NCBI GenBank assembly: GCA_051252095.1 | Contig: JBPOFK010000013.1 | Span: forward strand, 1-64,000 | Direction: 5' to 3' | DNA length: 64,000 nt | DNA from: GCA-2401735 sp051252095 | Lineage (GTDB): Bacteria; Pseudomonadota; Gammaproteobacteria; Burkholderiales; Methylophilaceae | Shown: positions 7,359-15,544 of the stretch, piece after piece | How positions within the stretch are numbered: the first letter of the stretch is position 1 | Layout of the letters: the number at the start of each line of letters is the position of its first letter | Position numbers and translations under genes: made by a program | The notes under the pieces: model-generated | What the model was told of the DNA's origin: nothing | Seen by the model: only the letters and a program-made list of their open reading frames with translations | Databases searched by the model: none

Positions 7359-9953
7359 ATGAAACGCATGTTATTTAATGCAACGCAAGCAGAAGAGCTG
7401 CGCGTTGCCATTGTTGATGGTCAAAAACTAATTGACTTAGACATAGAACACACAGGTAAGGAACAACGTAAAAGCAATATCTATAAAGGGATTATCACCC
7501 GCATAGAACCATCACTAGAAGCCGCTTTTGTCGATTATGGCACAGAGCGCCATGGCTTTTTGCCATTCAAAGAAATTGCTCGTAGCTACTTTGGCAATAA
7601 ACCTGAGGGCGGCAAAACTCGCATTCAGGATGTAATCAAAGAAGGCCAAGAACTGATCGTGCAAGTAGATAAAGATGAGCGTGGAACTAAAGGCGCCGCG
7701 TTAACTAGTTACATTTCACTTGCTGGTCGCTATTTAGTTCTAATGCCTAACAATCCACGTGGAGGCGGTGTTTCTCGTCGCGTTGAAGGTGAAGAGCGTA
7801 ATGAACTTCGCGATACGATGGCAGCATTAAATGTGCCTAAAGGCATGAGCATTATTGCCAGAACAGCTGGCATTGGCCGTAGTGCAGAAGAACTGCAATG
7901 GGATTTGGACTATTTGCTACAGCTGTGGTCAGCGATTGACGATGCTGGACAAGAAAAAAATGATGAAAACAATAAACGCATTAACCCTGCACCTGAACTC
8001 ATCTATTTAGAATCTAACCTTGTCATTCGTGCAATCCGTGACTACTTCAATTCTGACATCGGAGAAATTTTAATCGATACAGAAGAAACCTATGAGCAAG
8101 CAAAGCACTTCATGAGTGTAGTGATGCCAGGGAATGAAGCAAGAGTAAAACTTTATGAAGATGAAATTCCTTTATTTTCACGCTTCCAAATTGAGCATCA
8201 AATCGAAACCGCACACTCAAGAGAAGTAAGACTTCCCTCTGGTGGTGCTATTGTCATTGACCATACAGAGGCACTTGTTTCAATTGACGTTAACTCTGGC
8301 CGTTCTATTAAAGGCGCCGATATTGAACAAACCGCATTTAATACAAACCTTGAAGCAGCAGAGGAAGTCGCACGACAACTAAGGCTTCGTGATTTAGGCG
8401 GCCTTGTTGTGATTGATTTCATTGACATGGAAAATCAGCGCAATCAGCGTGAAGTAGAAAATCGCATACGTGATGAGTTGCATGCAGATCGTGCACGTGT
8501 ACAAATTGGTAAAATTTCACGTTTTGGCTTATTAGAGTTATCACGCCAGCGGTTGCGCCCTAGTCTTGGCGAAGGCAATCATGCAGCCTGCCCTCGTTGT
8601 CATGGCACAGGTCATATTCGTGGTATTGAGTCTACAGCACTTCATATTCTCCGGATTACGCAAGAAGAAGCGATGAAAGACAATAGCGCTATCATTCAAG
8701 TGCAACTACCAGTTGATGCCGCAACGTTTCTATTAAATGAAAAACGTGCTGAGATTCATAGCATAGAACAAGTGATGAAGGTGGAAGTAATATTAATTCC
8801 AAATATTCACATGGAAACACCTAACTACAGTATCACCCGTATTAAACAAGATGATGTTAACGAAGAAACAGCACGTGCAAGCTATGATTTAGTAGAATTG
8901 CCGCCTGAAAATGCATATTCTTTAAGTAGGGTTGTTGATGCAAAACCAATACCGCTAGAAGCTGTTGTTAAGGGGATTATTACCTCTACGCCGGCCCCTA
9001 TTTTTGAAAGAAAAATACCAGTAGAAACTGCAAAGACCTCATTCTTAGGTCGTATTAAAAAATGGTTAAGCGGTGAAGGCGAAGTGAAAACAGAACCTGT
9101 AGCTGAAAAAGAAAGAACAAATAATAACCGTGATCGCAACAAAAATAGAAACCGTAACAGAAACCGCAATAAAAATCGCAATGACAATTGGAATCAGCGC
9201 ACTGATAGTCAGCCAAGACAAGAAAGGGCTGAAACAGCGCAACCAAATACTGAAACGAATACTAGCCAACCTAAAGAACAAGCGGCTCTTACAAAAAATG
9301 AGCACACCAACAAAGCAAATAATCAGCAACGCGGTAACAGGCGTGGACGAGGTGGTAGACGAGACCGTAAACCAAGAGATGAAAATAACAATACATCTAC
9401 AGGACAGCTAGATAAAAGCAACGCTTCTACAACGCCTGCTTCAGAAGTAGCTGACGTGCATGAAACACAAGCTAGAGTTGAAACTACAGTAAAAAATACG
9501 CCGGACGAAAAGCGCGTAGCGCAAGTCGATCAAGCAGCTAAGATACAAGCTGAAACAGCAGAGGTAACGAAGGCAGCACCAAAACCGCGTAGAAAGTCTG
9601 CCAAGCCTAAACAAACCGCTAAAGTGAAGCAGGAAGATAAGGCTGTAGTAGCTGAAACTGAAAGCAAACCAACTACAGAAGCAAACTCAGAATCGGCGAA
9701 TAAAGAAGCTAATAAACAGGCAGCTAAAAAAACAAGTAAACCTAGAACGCCGCGTAAACCTAAAACGCAGAAATCTACTAATCTTGAAGATAGCGGCTTG
9801 CAATTGGTAGAGACAAAAGTCACTTCTAATAGTAACAAAGTAGAAGAAAAATCGGAGAGTCCAAAAGCGCCCCGTAAAACGGGCAATTGGAAAAAAGAAG
9901 ATAACAAAGACAATACTGAAACGCCACTAGTTATGGTGGAAACACAAAAATAA
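7359..9953 (+). CDS. rne: Ribonuclease E
   Basis: The essential endoribonuclease of RNA decay and rRNA/tRNA maturation, and scaffold of the degradosome. It has 864 residues, against 1061 in E. coli. The N-terminal catalytic half carries an S1 domain (about residues 36-120), the magnesium-binding Asp310 in VSIDVNSG and Asp353 in VVIDFIDM, and the Zn-link Cys411/Cys414 in CPRCHGTG. These align at a constant offset of 7 with E. coli D303, D346, C404 and C407. The C-terminal part (from about residue 570) is disordered, rich in Arg, Asn, Lys and Glu. It has an RNRNRN-type basic block near residues 588-606 and two similar short motifs, LQLVET (814-819) and LVMVET (857-862). ATG 7359 has GGGAG six bases upstream. 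A strong terminator follows. Confidence 0.97.
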   Translation: MKRMLFNATQAEELRVAIVDGQKLIDLDIEHTGKEQRKSNIYKGIITRIEPSLEAAFVDYGTERHGFLPFKEIARSYFGNKPEGGKTRIQDVIKEGQELIVQVDKDERGTKGAALTSYISLAGRYLVLMPNNPRGGGVSRRVEGEERNELRDTMAALNVPKGMSIIARTAGIGRSAEELQWDLDYLLQLWSAIDDAGQEKNDENNKRINPAPELIYLESNLVIRAIRDYFNSDIGEILIDTEETYEQAKHFMSVVMPGNEARVKLYEDEIPLFSRFQIEHQIETAHSREVRLPSGGAIVIDHTEALVSIDVNSGRSIKGADIEQTAFNTNLEAAEEVARQLRLRDLGGLVVIDFIDMENQRNQREVENRIRDELHADRARVQIGKISRFGLLELSRQRLRPSLGEGNHAACPRCHGTGHIRGIESTALHILRITQEEAMKDNSAIIQVQLPVDAATFLLNEKRAEIHSIEQVMKVEVILIPNIHMETPNYSITRIKQDDVNEETARASYDLVELPPENAYSLSRVVDAKPIPLEAVVKGIITSTPAPIFERKIPVETAKTSFLGRIKKWLSGEGEVKTEPVAEKERTNNNRDRNKNRNRNRNRNKNRNDNWNQRTDSQPRQERAETAQPNTETNTSQPKEQAALTKNEHTNKANNQQRGNRRGRGGRRDRKPRDENNNTSTGQLDKSNASTTPASEVADVHETQARVETTVKNTPDEKRVAQVDQAAKIQAETAEVTKAAPKPRRKSAKPKQTAKVKQEDKAVVAETESKPTTEANSESANKEANKQAAKKTSKPRTPRKPKTQKSTNLEDSGLQLVETKVTSNSNKVEEKSESPKAPRKTGNWKKEDNKDNTETPLVMVETQK

Positions 9954-9971
9954 TCACTTTTGTTCAATGTT

Positions 9972-9999
9972 AAAAAAGCCCGACTTGTCGGGCTTTTTT
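9972..9999 (+). terminator. Intrinsic terminator after rne
   Basis: The stem GCCCGAC (9978-9984) pairs with GTCGGGC (9987-9993), flanked by A6 before and T6 after. The symmetry allows use from both sides, so it may also end the minus-strand crcB/DUF190 transcript. Confidence 0.88.
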
Positions 10000-10024
10000 A
10001 TATAACATTACTCTTACTGACAAC

Positions 10025-10339
10025 TTATTGCGTCTCTCCTGCTTCCGCAGGAAATTTAACGTAAACCAATGATTCTTTTTCTGCCTTTAACAAGGTCAGT
10101 AACCGATTTATTGCCTCCTCTGGCGCGAAAAAATCGAGAATTATAGGCACATCCCCGGCTAGCTCAAAAAAATGCTGTTCATGCAGCTCTCCGTGCCGAC
10201 CAAATCCAGCGATTGCACGTGATGCAGTACCCCCTTGAATACCAACCGAAGTCGCTTGCCTTAAAATCCATTCATAAAGCAAATCGTTCTGGTGTCGTAA
10301 AGCCTCGGGGACAAATAGTTTTAGATAAGTCACCTGCAT
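10025..10339 (-). CDS. DUF190 protein linked to CrcB
   Basis: A 104-residue soluble protein of the DUF190 family, a GlnB-like small alpha/beta fold often encoded beside crcB. Seen are the family start (VTYLKLFVPE), the central GGTASRAIAGFGRHGELH segment and the C-terminal strand SLVYVKFPAE. Its ATG lies 5 bases after the crcB stop, so the two are cotranscribed. By analogy with PII-like proteins it may regulate the transporter, but no function has been proved as far as I know. Confidence 0.85.
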   Translation of the reverse strand: MQVTYLKLFVPEALRHQNDLLYEWILRQATSVGIQGGTASRAIAGFGRHGELHEQHFFELAGDVPIILDFFAPEEAINRLLTLLKAEKESLVYVKFPAEAGETQ

Positions 10340-10344
10340 TAGTT

Positions 10345-10728
10345 TTAACCTTTAATCAATTGTATTGTGAATATACCAAGCCCAGTCATCAGCAAAGAAC
10401 CTATCACGTGAACCAATATATGTGTAGCTGCCCAACCATATTGTCCACGCGCAAATAGATTGACGCCCTCCACTGAAAATGTAGAAAACGTTGTCATCCC
10501 TCCAAGAAACCCTGTCATAACAAAAAGGCGCACTTCAGGCGAAACTGTTGGCGCTAAGGCAAAACCTGCTACCGCTAAACCCATTAGATAACCGCCAACC
10601 AAATTTGCAACGAGTGTCCCCAATGCTAAAACAGGTAATGTTGCATTTAATACCAAACCTAAACCCCATCGCATCCAAGCGCCTAAGGCAGCGCCTAATC
10701 CTACTGCAACCCATTGCCCGACTAACAT
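10345..10728 (-). CDS. crcB: Fluoride exporter CrcB (Fluc)
   Basis: A 127-residue inner-membrane protein with four hydrophobic segments that assembles as a dual-topology dimer and lets fluoride leave the cell. Seen are the N-terminal GAALGAWMRWGLG, the conserved Asn in LVANLVGGYLMG, and the GGMTTFSTFSVE segment with its pore Phe/Thr track. It is divergent from glgA over 84 bases and precedes DUF190. I looked for the crcB-motif fluoride riboswitch in the short leader and saw none. Confidence 0.92.
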   Translation of the reverse strand: MLVGQWVAVGLGAALGAWMRWGLGLVLNATLPVLALGTLVANLVGGYLMGLAVAGFALAPTVSPEVRLFVMTGFLGGMTTFSTFSVEGVNLFARGQYGWAATHILVHVIGSLLMTGLGIFTIQLIKG

Positions 10729-10812
10729 ACTGTTTCCTCGTTTAGAATTTCATCATTACCATTTATAATAGTAGATATACCCTCTTTCACCAAATTTCAT
10801 AATGAGAAAAAA

Positions 10813-12267
10813 GTGCACGTCTTATTTGTAACATCTGAAGCATTTCCATTAATTAAAACTGGTGGCCTTGCTGATGTAAGTGGCGCATTACCAAAAGCAA
10901 TTAAAAACCTATCGGACTTTGATGGTGATATAAAAATTCTCATACCTGCATACAATGGGGTACTGCAAAAGCTAAGAGATGCTAGGCAGGTGGCGACCAT
11001 CACAGCATTAGGTCAGATTTGCCAGCTCTATGCTGGTAAAATGCCAGACAGCCAAGTAGAAGTGATTGCTATTCATAATAGCTCCTTGTATGAGCGTGAG
11101 GGTGGGCCATATAACGATGTCAATGGGAATGACTGGCCTGATAATGCATTAAGATTTGGTGTGCTTTCAAGAATAGCAAGCTTACTATCAAAACCAAGCT
11201 CCCCGCTGAACTGGCAACCTACGCTTATTCACTGTAATGACTGGCAAACTGGACTAACGCCTATCTATGTCAAACTAGTTGATCAGACACCAGTTAAAAC
11301 AGTTTTTAGCATACATAATATGGCGTATCAAGGAAATTTTGATCGAACCGTGATGAAGCTATTGGAATTGCCGCCAACACATTTCACAATAAACGGTTAT
11401 GAATTCTATAATCAGATTTCATTTATGAAAGCTGGTCTTTATTATGCTGATTTTCTCAGCACAGTCAGCCCTACTTATGCAAAAGAAATTCAAACAGCCG
11501 ATTATGGTTTTGGTTTGCAAGGTTTACTAAAAACACGACAACAGAAGCTCATTGGCATTTTAAATGGAATTGACATTGAAGATTGGAATCCAAAAACAGA
11601 TCAATATTTAAATAAGCATTACTCGACGTCTAATATGACGGGCAAAAAAACAATCAAAAGTGACCTACAAAAAACATTTGGGCTCAATATTGATGCTAAT
11701 GCACCATTATTGGGCATTGTAAGTCGGTTTGCTTATCAAAAAGGGTTGGATTTATTACCGCAAACGATTCCAGCACTAATTGCAGAAGGTTGTCAGATTG
11801 CTATTTTGGGCAGCGGTGAAAAATCATTAGAAGATAGTTTTGCTATTTTACAAAAAACCTACCCAAATCAAGTTGGTGTCAAAATTGGCTACAATGAAAT
11901 ATTGTCACATAACATCATGGCGGGTGCTGATATGTTTATCATGCCATCTCGTTTTGAACCGTGTGGATTGAACCAACTATATGGCCTTGCCTATGGTACG
12001 CCACCTATTGTCTCAGCCACTGGTGGTTTAGCTGACTCTGTAAACGATAGTAATCCAGAGTCGATACGCAATAATACAGCAACTGGGTTTGTGATAAAAA
12101 ATGTCACGCATGTATCACTTTTGGTCGCTATTCGGCATGCTGTTAGTATTTGGAAAGATAAAAAAACTTGGCGGGAAATACAAAAAAATGGCATGAAAAC
12201 CGACGTCAGTTGGGCGTCAAGCGCCATTTCTTATCTTGAATTGTATAAAAAAACATTGGATCAATAA
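10813..12267 (+). CDS. glgA: Glycogen synthase (ADP-glucose)
   Basis: It elongates alpha-1,4-glucan from ADP-glucose. The 484-residue GT5 protein has an N-terminal KTGGLADVSGALPK motif (Lys15 binds ADP-glucose), HNMAYQGNFD, the second-domain SRFAYQKGLDLL, and the acid-rich SRFEPCGLNQLYGLAYGTPP near residues 378-397. The start is taken as GTG 10813 because it gives the family N-terminus MHVLFVTSE. The nearby ATG at 10802 is out of frame. It lies apart from glgB-pgi and is divergent from crcB, with its own terminator at 12338. Confidence 0.95.
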   Translation: MHVLFVTSEAFPLIKTGGLADVSGALPKAIKNLSDFDGDIKILIPAYNGVLQKLRDARQVATITALGQICQLYAGKMPDSQVEVIAIHNSSLYEREGGPYNDVNGNDWPDNALRFGVLSRIASLLSKPSSPLNWQPTLIHCNDWQTGLTPIYVKLVDQTPVKTVFSIHNMAYQGNFDRTVMKLLELPPTHFTINGYEFYNQISFMKAGLYYADFLSTVSPTYAKEIQTADYGFGLQGLLKTRQQKLIGILNGIDIEDWNPKTDQYLNKHYSTSNMTGKKTIKSDLQKTFGLNIDANAPLLGIVSRFAYQKGLDLLPQTIPALIAEGCQIAILGSGEKSLEDSFAILQKTYPNQVGVKIGYNEILSHNIMAGADMFIMPSRFEPCGLNQLYGLAYGTPPIVSATGGLADSVNDSNPESIRNNTATGFVIKNVTHVSLLVAIRHAVSIWKDKKTWREIQKNGMKTDVSWASSAISYLELYKKTLDQ

Positions 12268-12337
12268 GGAAAATTAAAGTTGGCACGGTGTATGCTTTAT
12301 ATTAATTAAGCTTCTCCAAAGCTAAAATCTCCTCCCT

Positions 12338-12374
12338 TGAGGCGACATTTAATTCAAATGCCGCCTCATTTTTT
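12338..12374 (+). terminator. Intrinsic terminator after glgA
   Basis: TGAGGCG (12338-12344) pairs with CGCCTCA (12362-12368), continued by CATTT/AAATG after one A-C mismatch, with loop AATTC and a run of six T. It also separates glgA from the convergent orn gene. Confidence 0.85.
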
Positions 12375-12385
12375 ATCCAGCACTC

Positions 12386-12946
12386 CTACTTTATAATAAA
12401 GTGTTCACGGTAATATTTGAGTTCATCTATCGACTCATATACATCCGCCAGCGCTTCATGCTTACTTGATTTTTTAAATCCTGAATAGATATCAGGTTTC
12501 CACCGTCTCGAGAGTTCTTTAAATACACTGACATCTAAATTACGATAGTGAAAGAAAGCTTCTAAATCAGGCATGTAACGTGCCATAAATCTGCGATCTT
12601 GGCATATTGAATTCCCACACATCGGCGACTTCCCTGCTGGCACATACTGCTTCAAAAATTCAAGCATCTGTGCGGTTGCAGCCATTTCATCTATTTCAGA
12701 AGCTTTCACCCTATCAATTAACCCACTTTTGCCATGCGTGCCTTTATTCCATGCGTCCATGCCATCTAAAACGTCATCAGACTGGTGAACGACAATGACT
12801 GGCGACTCCGCTAATACATTTAACTCTGAATCTGTTACTACTGCTGCTAATTCTAGAATGCGGTCTGTATCTGGCAACAAACCACTCATTTCCATATCCA
12901 ACCAAATTAAGTTGTCTTTATTTAATACATTACTTTGAGCTTCCAT
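12386..12946 (-). CDS. orn: Oligoribonuclease
   Basis: A DnaQ-fold 3'-5' exonuclease that degrades 2-5 nt RNAs, including pGpG from c-di-GMP turnover. The DEDDh residues are seen in LDMEMSGL (ExoI), AGKSPMCGNSICQDRRF (ExoII) and KHEALADVYESI (ExoIII). The open frame runs up to 12979, but I place the start at ATG 12946 (186 aa, close to E. coli's 181) because a GGAA lies 6 bases upstream and the extra N-terminus is unlike the family; ATG 12949 is an alternative. The c-di-GMP proteins 4-7 kb away could supply its pGpG substrate; that link is inference. Confidence 0.94.
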   Translation of the reverse strand: MEAQSNVLNKDNLIWLDMEMSGLLPDTDRILELAAVVTDSELNVLAESPVIVVHQSDDVLDGMDAWNKGTHGKSGLIDRVKASEIDEMAATAQMLEFLKQYVPAGKSPMCGNSICQDRRFMARYMPDLEAFFHYRNLDVSVFKELSRRWKPDIYSGFKKSSKHEALADVYESIDELKYYREHFIIK

Positions 12947-12980
12947 CATGATTTCCATTAAAATAGTCATTAATTGCACA

Positions 12981-13002
12981 GTACTAGAACTAAATGTAGT
13001 AC
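12981..13002. promoter_or_regulatory. Inverted repeat between orn and the M48 protease gene
   Basis: GTACTA (12981-12986) and TAGTAC (12997-13002) form a perfect 6-bp inverted repeat with a 10-base spacer, the geometry of a dimeric repressor or activator site. It sits in the 114-base gap between two divergent genes. No known regulator is recognised, and a 6-bp repeat can occur by chance. Confidence 0.25.
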
Positions 13003-13060
13003 AAATGCTTCAAAATACAATAAATAACATCATATCAGGTTAGCAGAATACTTTTAAAAT

Positions 13061-14314
13061 ATGGCACACACTCTTACATTTACCTTTGTCGGTTTACTTG
13101 TTTTTAGTTCGCTTATCCGCTTCTGGCTAGGTCTACGTCAAATCAATCATGTGCAAAAACACCGCAACAGTGTTCCTGTTGCATTCAGTGATAACATAAC
13201 ATTAGATGCGCACCAAAAAGCCGCAGACTATTCCACGGCAAAAACCAAAATTGGCTTATCTGAGTTGCTTGTGCAAGCCATCCTATTGTTTGGCTTAACA
13301 ATTGGCGGTGGTCTTCAGTGGATCGACAATGCCTGGACCGGGCTGTTACCTGAACATGAAATATGGAGAGGCGCACTAGTCATATGTTCTGCTTTACTGA
13401 TCAGCAGCCTTGTTGACCTCCCATTTGAGTATTACAAAACATTTGTCGTTGATGAAAAGTTTGGCTTCAACAAAATGACTCGCAAAATGTTTTTTGTCGA
13501 TTTAATCAAACATAGCGTTGTCGGCTTGCTATTGGGCGCACCTATTCTTTTTGCAGCACTTTGGCTTATGCAAAGCGCTGGGGAGTATTGGTGGTTTTAT
13601 CTATGGGTGGTTTGGACTGTTTTCAATATTGTTATGCTAGCTGTTTACCCAACCTTTATCGCACCATTGTTTAATAAATTCACCCCACTAGCAGATGAAA
13701 GCCTTAAATCCAGAATCGAGTCTCTATTAACAAAGTGTGGCTTTAAATCTCAAGGTTTATTTGTCATGGATGGCTCGACCAGAAGCAGTCATGGTAATGC
13801 TTATTTCACTGGCTTTGGTAGTAGCAAGCGCGTTGTTTTCTTTGACACATTACTAGACCGCTTGAACACTGAAGAAATTGAAGCGGTGTTGGCCCATGAG
13901 CTTGGTCATTTCAAACATCACCACGTGACCAAACGTATCGCGATGATTTTCTTTGTAAGTTTCTTAGGCTTAGCTTTACTCGGGTGGCTAATTAATCAAC
14001 CTTGGTTTTACGTAGGCTTGGGTGTTAGCAATGAAACTAATTACATGGCTTTACTATTATTTATGTTGGTTTCACCTGTGTTCTTATTTATTATTCGCCC
14101 ATTGATGGCAAGTTACTCTAGAAAAAATGAATTTGAAGCAGACGATTATGCTGCGAAAAATGCCAATGCTAAGGATTTAGTGGAAGCGTTAGTCAAACTT
14201 TATCGTGATAATGCCTCTACATTAACACCAGATCCATTACATTCAGCTTTTTATGATTCGCACCCACCTGCAAGCATTCGCATTTCGAAACTTGCAGCGT
14301 ATACTAGCAGTTAA
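13061..14314 (+). CDS. M48 family metalloprotease, Ste24-like CAAX protease
   Basis: A 417-residue polytopic inner-membrane zinc protease. The zinc site is HELGHFKHHH near residues 281-290 with the downstream Glu in NEFEADDYA. Several hydrophobic segments precede and surround it (about residues 1-20, 65-85, 105-125, 150-175, 180-200, 295-315, 325-350), and the conserved NAYFTGFG segment is present. This is the full Ste24p-type architecture, longer than HtpX (about 290 aa). In bacteria it probably takes part in membrane protein quality control. It is followed after 22 bases by a cytochrome c gene and then rsgA. Confidence 0.9.
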   Translation: MAHTLTFTFVGLLVFSSLIRFWLGLRQINHVQKHRNSVPVAFSDNITLDAHQKAADYSTAKTKIGLSELLVQAILLFGLTIGGGLQWIDNAWTGLLPEHEIWRGALVICSALLISSLVDLPFEYYKTFVVDEKFGFNKMTRKMFFVDLIKHSVVGLLLGAPILFAALWLMQSAGEYWWFYLWVVWTVFNIVMLAVYPTFIAPLFNKFTPLADESLKSRIESLLTKCGFKSQGLFVMDGSTRSSHGNAYFTGFGSSKRVVFFDTLLDRLNTEEIEAVLAHELGHFKHHHVTKRIAMIFFVSFLGLALLGWLINQPWFYVGLGVSNETNYMALLLFMLVSPVFLFIIRPLMASYSRKNEFEADDYAAKNANAKDLVEALVKLYRDNASTLTPDPLHSAFYDSHPPASIRISKLAAYTSS

Positions 14315-14336
14315 GATTAATTTTGGCTGAAATACA

Positions 14337-14645
14337 ATGTCTAAGCTTATATATTTATTATTAAGCACAATAACCATTAGCGCATACGCTGCCGATTTTT
14401 TTGAAACGGCAGACGTTTCAGCAGGGAAAGCGCTTGTTGACAAAAACTGTATTACTTGCCATGCATCCAGTTATGGTGGCGATGGCTCTGAAATATACAC
14501 ACGCCCTTTCCGCAAAGTAGAGTCTGCCAAAGCCTTAGTTGCTCAAGTACGTGCCTGCAATACCAATTTAGGTCTAAAATGGTTTGATGATGAAGAATTC
14601 AACGTTGCGGCCTACCTCAATAAAAACTACTATCAATTTGATTAA
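14337..14645 (+). CDS. Small periplasmic cytochrome c with no Met/His distal ligand
   Basis: A 102-residue protein with a signal peptide (cleavage probably after SAYA, residue 18) and one haem-binding site CITCH (Cys38, Cys41, His42). The mature protein, about 84 residues, contains no Met and no His other than His42, so the usual sixth ligand of class I cytochromes is absent. A third Cys at 74 lies in RACNTNLG, which resembles the distal Asn-ligand segment of Rhodobacter SHP as I remember it (CNSVIG). The C-terminal helix EFNVAAYLNKNYY is class I-like. It sits between the M48 protease and rsgA, and its 3' end overlaps the rsgA frame. Function is unknown; a ligand-binding high-spin cytochrome is the inference. 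Confidence 0.85.
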   Translation: MSKLIYLLLSTITISAYAADFFETADVSAGKALVDKNCITCHASSYGGDGSEIYTRPFRKVESAKALVAQVRACNTNLGLKWFDDEEFNVAAYLNKNYYQFD

Positions 14646-15522
14646 TCAACTTCAGACGCTGCAAGGCCTGGTGACTGCTGCATATGGCAAACGCTATCAA
14701 GTAGAACTGGCAGATAAAACAAGAATCAGCTGTGTCACTCGTGGTAAAAAAACGGACTTAGCATGTGGTGATATCGTTAATATTAAATTAACCGATAAGC
14801 ATGAAGGTGTTGTAGAGTCTAATGAACCGCGCAATAGCCTACTCTATCGTAGCAATGCTTACAAAAGTAAAATCTTAGCTGCTAATGTGACGCAAGCTGT
14901 CATTGTTTTGGCAACTCAACCAAGTTTTTATGAAGCATTATTAAACCGCTGTCTAACGGCAGTGGAGGCAGCTGGCATTAAACCTTTAATCGTTTTGAAT
15001 AAATGTGACCTTAAAGAAGCCAATAATGCAAAGAAAAAACTGAAAATATATGAAAACTTAAACTATCAAACGGTCTACTTGTCCGCAAAAAATGACATTG
15101 CGCCTTTGCTTCCTTTTTTATTAAATCAACAAAGCGTATTAGTAGGCCAATCTGGTATGGGGAAATCCACCATTATTAATGCACTACTACCAAATGAAGC
15201 AGTCAGAACCCAAGAAGTTAGCAATACATTAGATAGCGGAAAGCATACAACAACCGCTGCGCATTTGTACCATATTGATGAAAGCAGCACCCTCATTGAC
15301 TCACCAGGTCTGCAGGAGTTTGGTTTAAACCACTTAAACCAAGCAGATATCGAGCATGCATTTATTGAGTTCAGACCTTATTTAGGTCACTGTCGGTTCA
15401 GTGATTGCACACATCAAGTTGAGCCTGACTGCGCTATTATCAAAGCATCAATTGAGGGTGGAATAAACCCAACTAGATTAATTTTCTATAGAAAACTATT
15501 AGACGAAATGCCTTCTGTTTAA
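14584..15522 (+). CDS. rsgA: Ribosome small-subunit-dependent GTPase A
   Basis: A circularly permuted GTPase that checks late 30S maturation. An OB-fold at the N-terminus is followed by G4 (NKCD), G1 (GQSGMGKST), G3 (DSPG) and a C-terminal zinc finger (CRFSDCTHQVEPDC). At 312 residues it is slightly shorter than E. coli RsgA. The ATG at 14584 overlaps the cytochrome gene by 62 bases. TTG 14638 or GTG 14671, just before the conserved VTAAYGKRYQVEL, are plausible alternative starts, and no Shine-Dalgarno sequence decides between them. The closeness of orn and rsgA recalls E. coli, where the two are neighbours. Confidence 0.93.
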   Translation: MMMKNSTLRPTSIKTTINLINQLQTLQGLVTAAYGKRYQVELADKTRISCVTRGKKTDLACGDIVNIKLTDKHEGVVESNEPRNSLLYRSNAYKSKILAANVTQAVIVLATQPSFYEALLNRCLTAVEAAGIKPLIVLNKCDLKEANNAKKKLKIYENLNYQTVYLSAKNDIAPLLPFLLNQQSVLVGQSGMGKSTIINALLPNEAVRTQEVSNTLDSGKHTTTAAHLYHIDESSTLIDSPGLQEFGLNHLNQADIEHAFIEFRPYLGHCRFSDCTHQVEPDCAIIKASIEGGINPTRLIFYRKLLDEMPSV

Positions 15523-15544
15523 ATTATGCTACTATTAATTTATT

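Noticed and set aside
9118..9200. DNA tandem repeat in rne encoding RNRNRN
   Set aside because: The protein repeat is clear, but the codons vary (AGA, CGT, CGC and AAC, AAT), so it is not an exact DNA repeat.
9530..9967. A 145-residue minus-strand open frame under the rne 3' end
   Set aside because: It mirrors the low-complexity, stop-poor coding of the RNase E tail, has a low-complexity composition, and lacks family features.
10729..10812. Fluoride riboswitch before crcB
   Set aside because: The leader is short and AT-rich, and the conserved GG-GATGG-type core of the motif is not seen.
10802..10812. ATG 10802 as glgA start
   Set aside because: It is in another frame; only the GTG at 10813 gives the family N-terminus.
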